Below are positions 35,135 through 41,891 of a DNA stretch of 64,000 nucleotides, piece by piece; position 1 is the stretch's first letter, and each line of letters opens with the position of its first letter. The notes under the pieces are model-generated. The model saw nothing but the letters and a program-made list of their open reading frames with translations. It did not search any database and was not told the origin of the DNA. The translations under genes and the position numbers were made by a program. The stretch covers positions 1-64,000 of the forward strand of contig MPMI01000030.1 of the NCBI GenBank assembly GCA_002238415.1, written 5' to 3'. Source of the DNA: Desulfurellaceae bacterium bin18 (GTDB lineage Bacteria > Desulfobacterota > Binatia > Bin18).

Positions 35135-36313
35135 ATGGCCCACACAGCGGATGTCGTGATTATCGGTGCGGGTGTGACCGGAGCGAGCATTGCGTTCAAT
35201 CTCGCCAAACGGGGCATCACCAATGTCGCCGTCCTGGAGAAAAATTTCATTGCCTCCGGGGCCACCGGCAAAAGTTCGGCCTGTATTCGCCAACACTATT
35301 CAACCGAGGTGACCGCGCGCATGGTGCGGCGCAGCCTGGACGTGTTTGAAAACTTCGGTGATGTAATCGGCGGATCGGCCGGCTTCACGCGAACGGGCTA
35401 TCTGATGGGCGTCCCCGAGCAGGATCTCGCAGCGCTCAAAAACGTGGTAGCCATGCAACGCCGCGTCGGGATCAACACCCGCTTGATCTCTCCCGAAGAA
35501 ATCCGCGAAATCGAACCGCGCACGCGCGTGGAAGACCTGGCCGGCGGAGCCTGGGAGCCGGACTCTGGCTACGCCGACCCGTCCGACACCACCTCGTCCT
35601 TCATCCGGCGGGCACGCGAGCTGGGCGTGCGGGTCCATCAGGGGACCGAGGTCACCGGCATCCAGCTGGTGGGCGGAGCGGTGGCCGAGGTGGTCACCAA
35701 TCAGGGCCGCTTTTCTACGCCGACGGTCATTGATGCGGCCGGCGCCTGGGGTGATCGGATTGCGGCTATGGTGGAGGTAGCGATTCCCCTGACCGTTTGC
35801 CGCCACAACATCTGTTTTGTCAAGCGGCCCGCCGAGGCCGCCGAGCGCCATCCCCTGTTTTACGACTTCGTCAGTCAGGTCTACACCCGGCCCGAGGGCG
35901 CAGACCTGACCTTGGTGGGTTCGCTGGACCCGATTGAACTCAACGACCGGGTCGATCCCGACCACTACGACCACGGCGTCAGCTATGACAGAACGGTTGA
36001 GATGACGGGCCATGTCACGCATCGCTTTCCGCGCTTTGAGACCGGCTATTTTCACAGCGGCTACTCGGGATTTTTTGATGTCATGCCCGACTGGCACCCC
36101 ATTCTGGACGCCGTGCCGGGGATAGGCGGAATGTATATGGCCGTTGGATTCAGCGGCCACGGCTTCAAGCTGGCCCCGGCGGTGGGCGAGATGATGGCCG
36201 AGCTGATTATCAACGGCAAGCAGCCGGGCACGGATATCGACGCCTTTCGCTTTACCCGTTTTGCGGATAAACAACCCATCCGGGGTATGTATGACGAGGG
36301 CTTGATGGGCTAG
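35135..36313 (+). CDS. FAD-dependent oxidoreductase (DAO/sarcosine oxidase-like)
   Basis: 392 residues of the D-amino acid oxidase superfamily. The FAD site is ADVVIIGAGVTGASIAFNLA; GATGKSSACIRQHYSTE matches the SGRN/S-RQ stretch of sarcosine oxidase beta and dimethylglycine-type enzymes; DWHPILDAVPGIGGMYMAVG FSGHGFKLAP is the C-terminal FAD contact. It probably oxidises a secondary or tertiary amine. AGGAGG precedes the ATG. It is the first gene of an apparent operon with the Rieske and M29/NicX-superfamily genes (gaps of 55 and 39 bases). Confidence 0.88.
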   Translation: MAHTADVVIIGAGVTGASIAFNLAKRGITNVAVLEKNFIASGATGKSSACIRQHYSTEVTARMVRRSLDVFENFGDVIGGSAGFTRTGYLMGVPEQDLAALKNVVAMQRRVGINTRLISPEEIREIEPRTRVEDLAGGAWEPDSGYADPSDTTSSFIRRARELGVRVHQGTEVTGIQLVGGAVAEVVTNQGRFSTPTVIDAAGAWGDRIAAMVEVAIPLTVCRHNICFVKRPAEAAERHPLFYDFVSQVYTRPEGADLTLVGSLDPIELNDRVDPDHYDHGVSYDRTVEMTGHVTHRFPRFETGYFHSGYSGFFDVMPDWHPILDAVPGIGGMYMAVGFSGHGFKLAPAVGEMMAELIINGKQPGTDIDAFRFTRFADKQPIRGMYDEGLMG

Positions 36314-36319
36314 AGGGGT

Positions 36320-36344
36320 GCGGGCAGGATGCCCGCGCTCCCAG
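36320..36344 (+). repeat. GCGGGC..GCCCGC palindromic repeat
   Basis: Third copy of the small palindrome also found at 7835 and 12074, here between two operon genes. It could form a hairpin in the mRNA. Confidence 0.6.
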
Positions 36345-36368
36345 TGAAGAGAAAAGAGAGAAAGAGCT

Positions 36369-37535
36369 ATGACACAACTATCCCAACCCGTTCGTGAGGG
36401 AGCCGTCCGGACCCGGCAGCCGCTGTCCCAGGCGCGGCATATGCCGGCCCATTTTTACACCTCGCCCGAGATTCATGCGCGCGAGAAAGAACGCATCTTT
36501 CAAAAAGAATGGCTATGCATGGGCCGGGTCGAAGAGCTGGACCAGCCGGGCAGCTATTTGACCTTTCGGGTAGCGGGCGAGCCGATTGTCATCTGTAAAG
36601 ACCGCCAGGGAGAGATTCGAGCCTTCTCCAATGTGTGTCGCCACCGGGGGACTCAGATCGCATTTGGCGAGCCCGACAACGGCACCCCGTTTGGCAAGGG
36701 CTGTGACAAGGCATTGTCGTGTCCCTACCACGGCTGGACGTATGACATGGACGGCCGGCTGCTCAACGCGCCCCACTCCGCGGAAATGGAGGGCTTTGAC
36801 ACCAAGGATTTCGGCCTGATTCCCCTCCGGGTCGATACCTGGGCGGGCTTTCTGTTTATCAATTTCGACCCAGCCGCGCGGAGCTTGATGGACGTTCTGA
36901 ACGAGATGGACTTTCCCCGGACCTATCAGCCCTACCGCTATGAAGACTTTCGCCTGGCGAGTAAGTTCTCGTTCGAGTTGGATTGTAACTGGAAGTTCGT
37001 GAACGAAAACCTGACCGATATCTACCATATTGCCGTGCTCCACGTGAACACCTTCGGCCCCTGGCAGCCGCTGGAGTCCTACGAGTTTCGACCCGTGCGG
37101 GGTGGCTATCACGGCTATTTCAAGGGTAAGACCCTGGCGCCGAACGGCGACTCGCTGTTCGGGACGATCCCCTGGATTTCGGGCAAACTGGCCGAGGGCG
37201 GTTATTCCAGCCATCTGCGGCCGAATATCCCCTGGTTTCCGCGGCACGACTTTCTGTGCTTTATGTCGGTCTGGCCGGGAGAGAGCGTCGATAAAACGGT
37301 CGGCGTTTCGTACCAGCTTTTCCCCAAGCAGCATTTCGAGCTACCCGATTTTCAGGAAAAAGTGAAAATCTACGACGACTTTCTCAAGGAGTTCTTGGCC
37401 GAAGACATCTCGATGATCAAGTCACTCCAGCAAGGCATGGATTCCAAGTATTTCCAACCCGGACCCATGTCCCGTTTTGAGGTCGCCATTCACAGTATCG
37501 CCAACTATTACCTCGAACGTCTCGAAGCCGAGTAG
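36369..37535 (+). CDS. Rieske non-heme iron oxygenase, alpha subunit
   Basis: 388 residues. The Rieske cluster is C90-R-H92 with C118-PY-H121; the iron site is NENLTDIYHIAVLH with H220 and H225. A DxW-type stretch (NEMDFPRTYQPYRYEDFRLA) lies between the sites. Such enzymes hydroxylate, demethylate or desaturate aromatic or amine substrates. Its close link to an amine-oxidase-like gene recalls carnitine, stachydrine or choline-type demethylation systems (inference only). It needs an external reductase not found in the window. Confidence 0.9.
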   Translation: MTQLSQPVREGAVRTRQPLSQARHMPAHFYTSPEIHAREKERIFQKEWLCMGRVEELDQPGSYLTFRVAGEPIVICKDRQGEIRAFSNVCRHRGTQIAFGEPDNGTPFGKGCDKALSCPYHGWTYDMDGRLLNAPHSAEMEGFDTKDFGLIPLRVDTWAGFLFINFDPAARSLMDVLNEMDFPRTYQPYRYEDFRLASKFSFELDCNWKFVNENLTDIYHIAVLHVNTFGPWQPLESYEFRPVRGGYHGYFKGKTLAPNGDSLFGTIPWISGKLAEGGYSSHLRPNIPWFPRHDFLCFMSVWPGESVDKTVGVSYQLFPKQHFELPDFQEKVKIYDDFLKEFLAEDISMIKSLQQGMDSKYFQPGPMSRFEVAIHSIANYYLERLEAE

Positions 37536-37574
37536 GCATATCACGGCACGGGCCAGACACAGGAGGGTAGCAGA

Positions 37575-38612
37575 GTGATTACCAATCTCGGACCGGAACT
37601 CACCCAAGCCGCGGACGCCATGATTCGTGATGTCCTGCTGGTACAGTCGGGCGAGACTGTGCTGATCACCGCAGATACGGCCTCAAACATGCAGACGGTT
37701 GAGGCCATCCAGAACGCGGCTCGCAATCTGGATACGCCGGTGGCCCTGCTTATCTCTCCGCAACTCCCCTTTCAGGGCGCGCTGGGCGACCCCTATATTT
37801 CCGATCCGGTCCGGGCCGCGGTCACGAACTGTGACGTATGGATAGACCTGGCCTTCCCCTATATGGCCGGCTCGAATGCGTTTGACGCAGCCATGCAGAA
37901 CAAGCGCACCCGCTATTATCTGGCCGCGGGCCTGAACGCCGAGTCCACGGTCAGACTGTTTGGCAAGGTCAACCTGGATACCCTGTTTACCGTCACCCAA
38001 GCCTTTGACGCTCTGCTGGTCGAGAAAAAGGGCGCCCAGGGCCGGATTACCAATCCGGTCGGGACGGATGTCACCTTCACCATTGGTGAGCCCATGGCCA
38101 TGGGTACGGGTCGCGCCAACGGACCGGGCGCTCTGTTTGTCCCCGGCACGGTCATGATTATGCCCAAGGAGGACTCGGTCAAAGGCGTGGTGAAGTTCGA
38201 CACCGTCTTCCACGAGTACTATACCCCGTTGGAAGAGCCGATCAGTCTGACCATAGACGGCACCGTGCAGGACGTGTCGGGCGGCGTGGCCGAGGGCACC
38301 GTCCTGGAACGCTCGTTGCGGCGGGCCAGCGGCGAGGGGTTGGGCTATATCATTCACTTCACCTGCGGCATCCATCCTGCCGCGCGCTACACGGGCAACT
38401 GTTTTCTTGAGGACCAGCGCGTGCTGGGCTATAACGCGGTCGGCCTGGGCCTGCCGTTCTGGATGCCCGGCGGCGGCGAGAACCATCCCGACGCCGTGCT
38501 CTCAAAGCAATCGCTCTGGCTCGACGGCGAACAGATCGTCAAAGACGGCATCATTGTCGGTCCCCCCGACCTGGCGGAACTCGCCCAGGACCTGCAACCG
38601 CTGTACCGCTAA
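37575..38612 (+). CDS. M29 aminopeptidase/NicX superfamily enzyme
   Basis: 345 residues, GTG start with an AGGAGGG site. The C-terminal region has CGIHPAARYTGN, the FLEDQRVLGYNAVGLG stretch and ENHPDAVLSKQSLWLDG; H304 and D306 form the HxD metal site shared by M29 aminopeptidases and the ring-cleaving NicX enzymes. It lacks the SHIGWG and CHxD pattern of the two NicX-like proteins at 52.8 and 55.9 kb, so it belongs to a different branch. Whether it is a peptidase or a dioxygenase cannot be settled. Last gene of the operon. Confidence 0.75.
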   Translation: MITNLGPELTQAADAMIRDVLLVQSGETVLITADTASNMQTVEAIQNAARNLDTPVALLISPQLPFQGALGDPYISDPVRAAVTNCDVWIDLAFPYMAGSNAFDAAMQNKRTRYYLAAGLNAESTVRLFGKVNLDTLFTVTQAFDALLVEKKGAQGRITNPVGTDVTFTIGEPMAMGTGRANGPGALFVPGTVMIMPKEDSVKGVVKFDTVFHEYYTPLEEPISLTIDGTVQDVSGGVAEGTVLERSLRRASGEGLGYIIHFTCGIHPAARYTGNCFLEDQRVLGYNAVGLGLPFWMPGGGENHPDAVLSKQSLWLDGEQIVKDGIIVGPPDLAELAQDLQPLYR

Positions 38613-38616
38613 ACTT

Positions 38617-38655
38617 CCCCTCCTCGGAGGGGTGCCGCGTAGCGGTGGGGTGGGT
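38617..38655 (+). repeat. CCTCCTCGGAGGGG..GGGGTGGG dispersed repeat
   Basis: Same family as 30156-30195, five bases after an operon end. The palindromic start CCCCTCCTCGGAGGGG could serve as a transcription end point. Confidence 0.72.
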
Positions 38656-38661
38656 AACCGC

Positions 38662-38967
38662 TTAGACAGGATTATAGCGTTGAACGCTGATTTCATGTGC
38701 TCGGGCACGCATCTGCGACGCGTCATACCAGGCCTGCATCCGTAGGAGCAGGTCCATGCTCACGTCAAATGCCTGTTCGACACGAAATGCCATCTCCGGC
38801 GATAAGGCGGCCTTGGCGTTCAAGACTGCCGAAAGTGTTGCTCGTCGCACACCAAGAATTGCGGCCGCTTTTGTGATGCTCAGCCCCAACTCTTCAATGA
38901 CCTCGGCGCGGATGAAGTCGCCTGGGTGAGAAGGGGTCATGTTCACTTTGATGCCGTTGGTCTCCAT
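38662..38967 (-). CDS. higA: HigA-type antitoxin
   Basis: 101 residues with a XRE-family helix-turn-helix: PSHPGDFIRAEVIEELGLSI TKAAAILGVRRATLSAVLN, the HigA/VapI signature. Its ATG shares one base with the stop of the toxin gene (TGATG). Expected to bind and block HigB and repress the operon. Confidence 0.9.
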   Translation of the reverse strand: METNGIKVNMTPSHPGDFIRAEVIEELGLSITKAAAILGVRRATLSAVLNAKAALSPEMAFRVEQAFDVSMDLLLRMQAWYDASQMRARAHEISVQRYNPV

Positions 38968-39257
38968 CAGTGGTAATCCTCCAAGTTCAAATGGTTAATA
39001 GTGCCGTCCTCTTCTTCAAACGTGATCCGCCAATTGCCGGATACTGAAACGCTCCATTCGTTCTGCCGGTCACCTGAGAGCCGGTGGACACGCCAGCCGC
39101 GAGGCGCATTGTCAATAAAGCTGTCCAAATCGTCAGCCAGAATGAGCACCGTCAAAATCCTGCGAATCCGATTAGCCAAGTTGTGTCTCAAAAACCGTGG
39201 GTCGTTGTTCTCAATAAGCCGACGTAAACCTCTGTGTCGGATAGAGCGTATGGTCAC
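38967..39257 (-). CDS. higB: HigB-type mRNA interferase toxin
   Basis: About 96 residues from a GTG at 39257 (VTIRSIRHRGLRRLIENNDP); an ATG twelve codons upstream is also possible. The RelE/ParE-fold marks are HRLSGDRQNEWSVSVSGNWR ITF and NHLNLEDYH. HigB cleaves mRNA on the ribosome. The toxin-first order with antitoxin overlap is the normal HigBA layout. Confidence 0.9.
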   Translation of the reverse strand: MTIRSIRHRGLRRLIENNDPRFLRHNLANRIRRILTVLILADDLDSFIDNAPRGWRVHRLSGDRQNEWSVSVSGNWRITFEEEDGTINHLNLEDYH

Positions 39258-39300
39258 ATCGCCAAGTGTACGGTTTGAGCGTACGCTCTTCAAGGTCCTT

Positions 39301-39335
39301 GTACGTCGGATTACGCTTCGCTAATCCAACCTACG
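39301..39335. repeat. GTAGGTCGGATTACG..-type dispersed repeat
   Basis: GTACGTCGGATTACGCTTCGCTAATCCAACCTACG is a palindrome. A relative lies at 63674-63707. This is a common REP-like type. Confidence 0.7.
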
Positions 39336-39418
39336 ACAACTCGGGCTTTTTCATATCTTAACCACGTCATCCCTGTGAGAGTATTTCCTGTGAGTCTTGA
39401 GGTGGGGGAAACAGCACC

Positions 39419-39619
39419 ATGGCGACAAATCTGGCAATAGACCCGCAACTGCTCGACAAGGCGTTCAAAGTCGGCGGCGAGAAAACGAAGGCAGCGACCG
39501 TCAACAGGGCCTTGCGGGAGTTCATTGCGCGGCGAGAGCAGGAACGGCTGCTTGAGTTGTTCGGCAAACTCGACTGGGACGCCAGATACGATTACAAGCG
39601 TGAACGGGCGCGCCGGTGA
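39419..39619 (+). CDS. VapB-type antitoxin, partner broken
   Basis: 66 residues (MATNLAIDPQLLDKAFKVGG..AATVNRALREFIARREQERL), a ribbon-helix-helix antitoxin of the VapB/DUF2191 type; the last part (LFGKLDWDARYDYKRERA) is the toxin-binding tail. A GTGA overlap with a toxin start is preserved, but the toxin frame is cut after a few codons by a dispersed repeat. Confidence 0.82.
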   Translation: MATNLAIDPQLLDKAFKVGGEKTKAATVNRALREFIARREQERLLELFGKLDWDARYDYKRERARR

Positions 39620-39636
39620 CTATATTACTCTCGACA
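39616..39636 (+). pseudogene. VapC toxin start, truncated by repeat
   Basis: The GTG overlapping the vapB stop opens VTILLSTP, similar to the VTILLDTH-type beginning of PIN toxins. At 39636 the sequence changes into the dispersed ACCCACCCCGGCCC repeat and no PIN domain follows. Confidence 0.5.
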
Positions 39637-39674
39637 CCCACCCCGGCCCTGCGGGCCACCCCTCCAAGGAGGGG
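39636..39674 (-). repeat. Inverted copy of the GGAGGGGTGG..GGGGTGGG repeat
   Basis: The reverse complement of this stretch is the same element as 30156-30195. Its boundary coincides with the breakpoint of the vapC-like gene. Confidence 0.75.
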
Positions 39675-39822
39675 ATGAAGAGAAGAGAACGCCGGACCGT
39701 CCTGCTGCAAGGCAAGCTGGATCATCTGGCGTAACGCCTTTTTCCCTTGACCGGGTTCGGCTGTGCGCGCTAACGTCCATCCAGGTGTTCTCCAAGCTCA
39801 CGCCGAATAACAGGGGAGGCGG

Positions 39823-40701
39823 ATGCAATACGGGATACATGTCAATAGCGGGGCGGCTGTGACCGATCCCGCCGTGCTGCGGGATATGGCCCAGTTGGCG
39901 GAAGAACTGGGCTGCGAGTCCATCCTGATTGGCGACCACCTCCTGCCGCCGCAAAAAATCCAGACCCCGTTCCCGGTGAAGATGGACAATCCGCCGTGGC
40001 ATGTGTACCAGGAGCACGATTGGCCGGACTGTTTCACTACTCTGGCGTTTCTGGCCGCTATCACGACGCGGGTCCGGTTGGGGGTGAGCGTGATTATCCT
40101 GCCCTACCGCCATCCTGTGGCTGTCACCAAGATGCTCACCACGCTGGATCGCTTGTCGGGCGGCCGTATCATCTGTGGCGTTGGCATTGGCTGGCTGAAA
40201 GACGAGTTTGCGTTTCTTGGGGTGCCGTTCGAAGAGCGGGCGGCTTTGAGCGAGGACTGTCTCAAGCTGATGAAAACCCTGTGGACGGACCCGCACCCGC
40301 GTCTCACCACCGCCTATGGAAAAATTGATGCTGATGTGAATTTTGGGCCACCGCCCGTTCAGCGACCGCACCCGCCGATTTGGATCGGTGGCAATACCAT
40401 GCCCGCCCTGCGCCGCGTGGCGCGCTGGGGAGACGGTTGGCAACCGGTTTTTCTCTCGCCTGAAACGATTCGGCAGAAAACCGAGACCTTACACACCCTG
40501 ATGCAGGAGGCCGGCCGCGATGCGGCGCAGTTGGAGATTACCACCCTGGTCGGATCGAATGTGTCTGTCGCCCAAGCGCAAGCCTACCAAGCGGCTGGCG
40601 TGCAGGCCTTATATCTGCTGACCACAACGGATCAGCCGGATGAACTCTTTGTGCAGATGAAACAGTTTGTGGCGATCATGCGAGCAGTCGAAAACGGCTA
40701 A
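39823..40701 (+). CDS. LLM-class flavin-dependent oxidoreductase (TIGR03619-like)
   Basis: 292 residues of the luciferase-like TIM-barrel family: MAQLAEELGCESILIGDHLL, the RVRLGVSVIILPYRHPVAVT strand, LDRLSGGRIICGVGIGW and PHPPIWIGGNTMPALRRVAR WGDGW, the F420/FMN-binding features. It probably uses FMN or F420 to oxidise a small organic substrate. GGGGAGG precedes the ATG. It is first of an operon with the amidohydrolase (12-base gap) and E1-like gene. Confidence 0.88.
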   Translation: MQYGIHVNSGAAVTDPAVLRDMAQLAEELGCESILIGDHLLPPQKIQTPFPVKMDNPPWHVYQEHDWPDCFTTLAFLAAITTRVRLGVSVIILPYRHPVAVTKMLTTLDRLSGGRIICGVGIGWLKDEFAFLGVPFEERAALSEDCLKLMKTLWTDPHPRLTTAYGKIDADVNFGPPPVQRPHPPIWIGGNTMPALRRVARWGDGWQPVFLSPETIRQKTETLHTLMQEAGRDAAQLEITTLVGSNVSVAQAQAYQAAGVQALYLLTTTDQPDELFVQMKQFVAIMRAVENG

Positions 40702-40713
40702 AGGAGAGATGAC

Positions 40714-41844
40714 ATGACGCGTATCATTGATGCGGACAGTCACTTTATGGAACCGCTTGACCTGTGGGAGCAGCACATCGACCCCCAGTACCGCCTGCGC
40801 TGCTTGCGGTTTGAACAAGACCCCAAAAGCAACCGGTATGCGGTTGCGGTTGAAGATATGCGGATTGATCACTCCGGAGATCTCAGCATCGAAGAACTCT
40901 TGGGCGTCGCCGTCGGCTATGGCCAAAAAGAATCGGGCCAGGGACTCAAGTCCTTTGATTGGACTCAGGCGTTCAGTCATTCGCTTGAGGACATGGAGCA
41001 ACGTATTCACTTCCTCGATGTCGAAGGGATAGAAGGCCAGTTTATCTACCCCACCCTGGGGTTGCTGTGGGAGGACCTGGTTGAAGACCCGGATCTCGCC
41101 GCCGCCCATTGCCGCGCCTATAACCGGTGGGCGGTTGAAACCTGTCAGGGGCGTCTGGATCGTCTCTATCCCTTGGGCCATATTTCGTTGCGCAACCCTG
41201 TCGCCGCGGTTGAGGAGATTCAGCGCTTGGCCAAAGCGGGAGTGCACGGAGTCTTTGTTGGTGCCCTGCCCATCGATGGCAAAAGCTTTGGCCATCCGGA
41301 CTTTGACCCCGTCTGGGCAACGGCCCAGGAGTGCGACATTGCCGTCGGACTGCATCTGGTGGTCCATGCAAAATACATTGGCAACGAATGGTATAGCGAC
41401 CGTGATCCCGGCTTTATGTTTCTCAGCATGAATGTCATCCAAGACCCGCGCATGGCCCTTACCACCATGATCTACGATGGCGTGTTTGAGCGTTTCCCGC
41501 GCTTACGGGTGGCCACGATTGAATCGGCCAGCGGCTGGGTGGCCGAGTGGCTCGACCGTCTGGACTATCGGTTCAGCTATATGGGTCACACCTGCCAGAT
41601 GAAGCGGCCGGCCAGCGAATACTTTGCGCGCAACATCTGGATTTCTGCCGACCCGAGCGAACGGACCCTGCCGCATATGATTGAGCTGGTTGGGGACGAT
41701 AAGTTTTTTGTGGGCTCGGACTATCCCCATGCCGAAGGCTTTACCGAGCCGGTCAAGAAAACCCGCGAATCCCTGGCTCGTCTGCCCGAAGCCTCGGTCA
41801 ACAAAATCCTGGGAGAGAATGCGGCTACCTTCTTTGGCCTGTAG
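40714..41844 (+). CDS. Amidohydrolase family 2 (PF04909) protein
   Basis: 376 residues. IIDADSHFMEP at the start is the metal-binding DxH-like motif; AVGLHLVVHAKYI has the second His and FVGSDYPHAEGF the final Asp, as in the ACMS decarboxylase/hydrolase group of TIM barrels with one Zn or Mn. These enzymes decarboxylate or hydrolyse ring-cleavage products. AAAGGAGAG precedes the ATG. A paralog lies at 58.1-59.3 kb next to the NicX operon. Confidence 0.88.
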   Translation: MTRIIDADSHFMEPLDLWEQHIDPQYRLRCLRFEQDPKSNRYAVAVEDMRIDHSGDLSIEELLGVAVGYGQKESGQGLKSFDWTQAFSHSLEDMEQRIHFLDVEGIEGQFIYPTLGLLWEDLVEDPDLAAAHCRAYNRWAVETCQGRLDRLYPLGHISLRNPVAAVEEIQRLAKAGVHGVFVGALPIDGKSFGHPDFDPVWATAQECDIAVGLHLVVHAKYIGNEWYSDRDPGFMFLSMNVIQDPRMALTTMIYDGVFERFPRLRVATIESASGWVAEWLDRLDYRFSYMGHTCQMKRPASEYFARNIWISADPSERTLPHMIELVGDDKFFVGSDYPHAEGFTEPVKKTRESLARLPEASVNKILGENAATFFGL

Positions 41845-41891
41845 TCTGGGGAAGCTGATTCCATCCAGAGCAGTGTTATGAGGCCAGCCGC

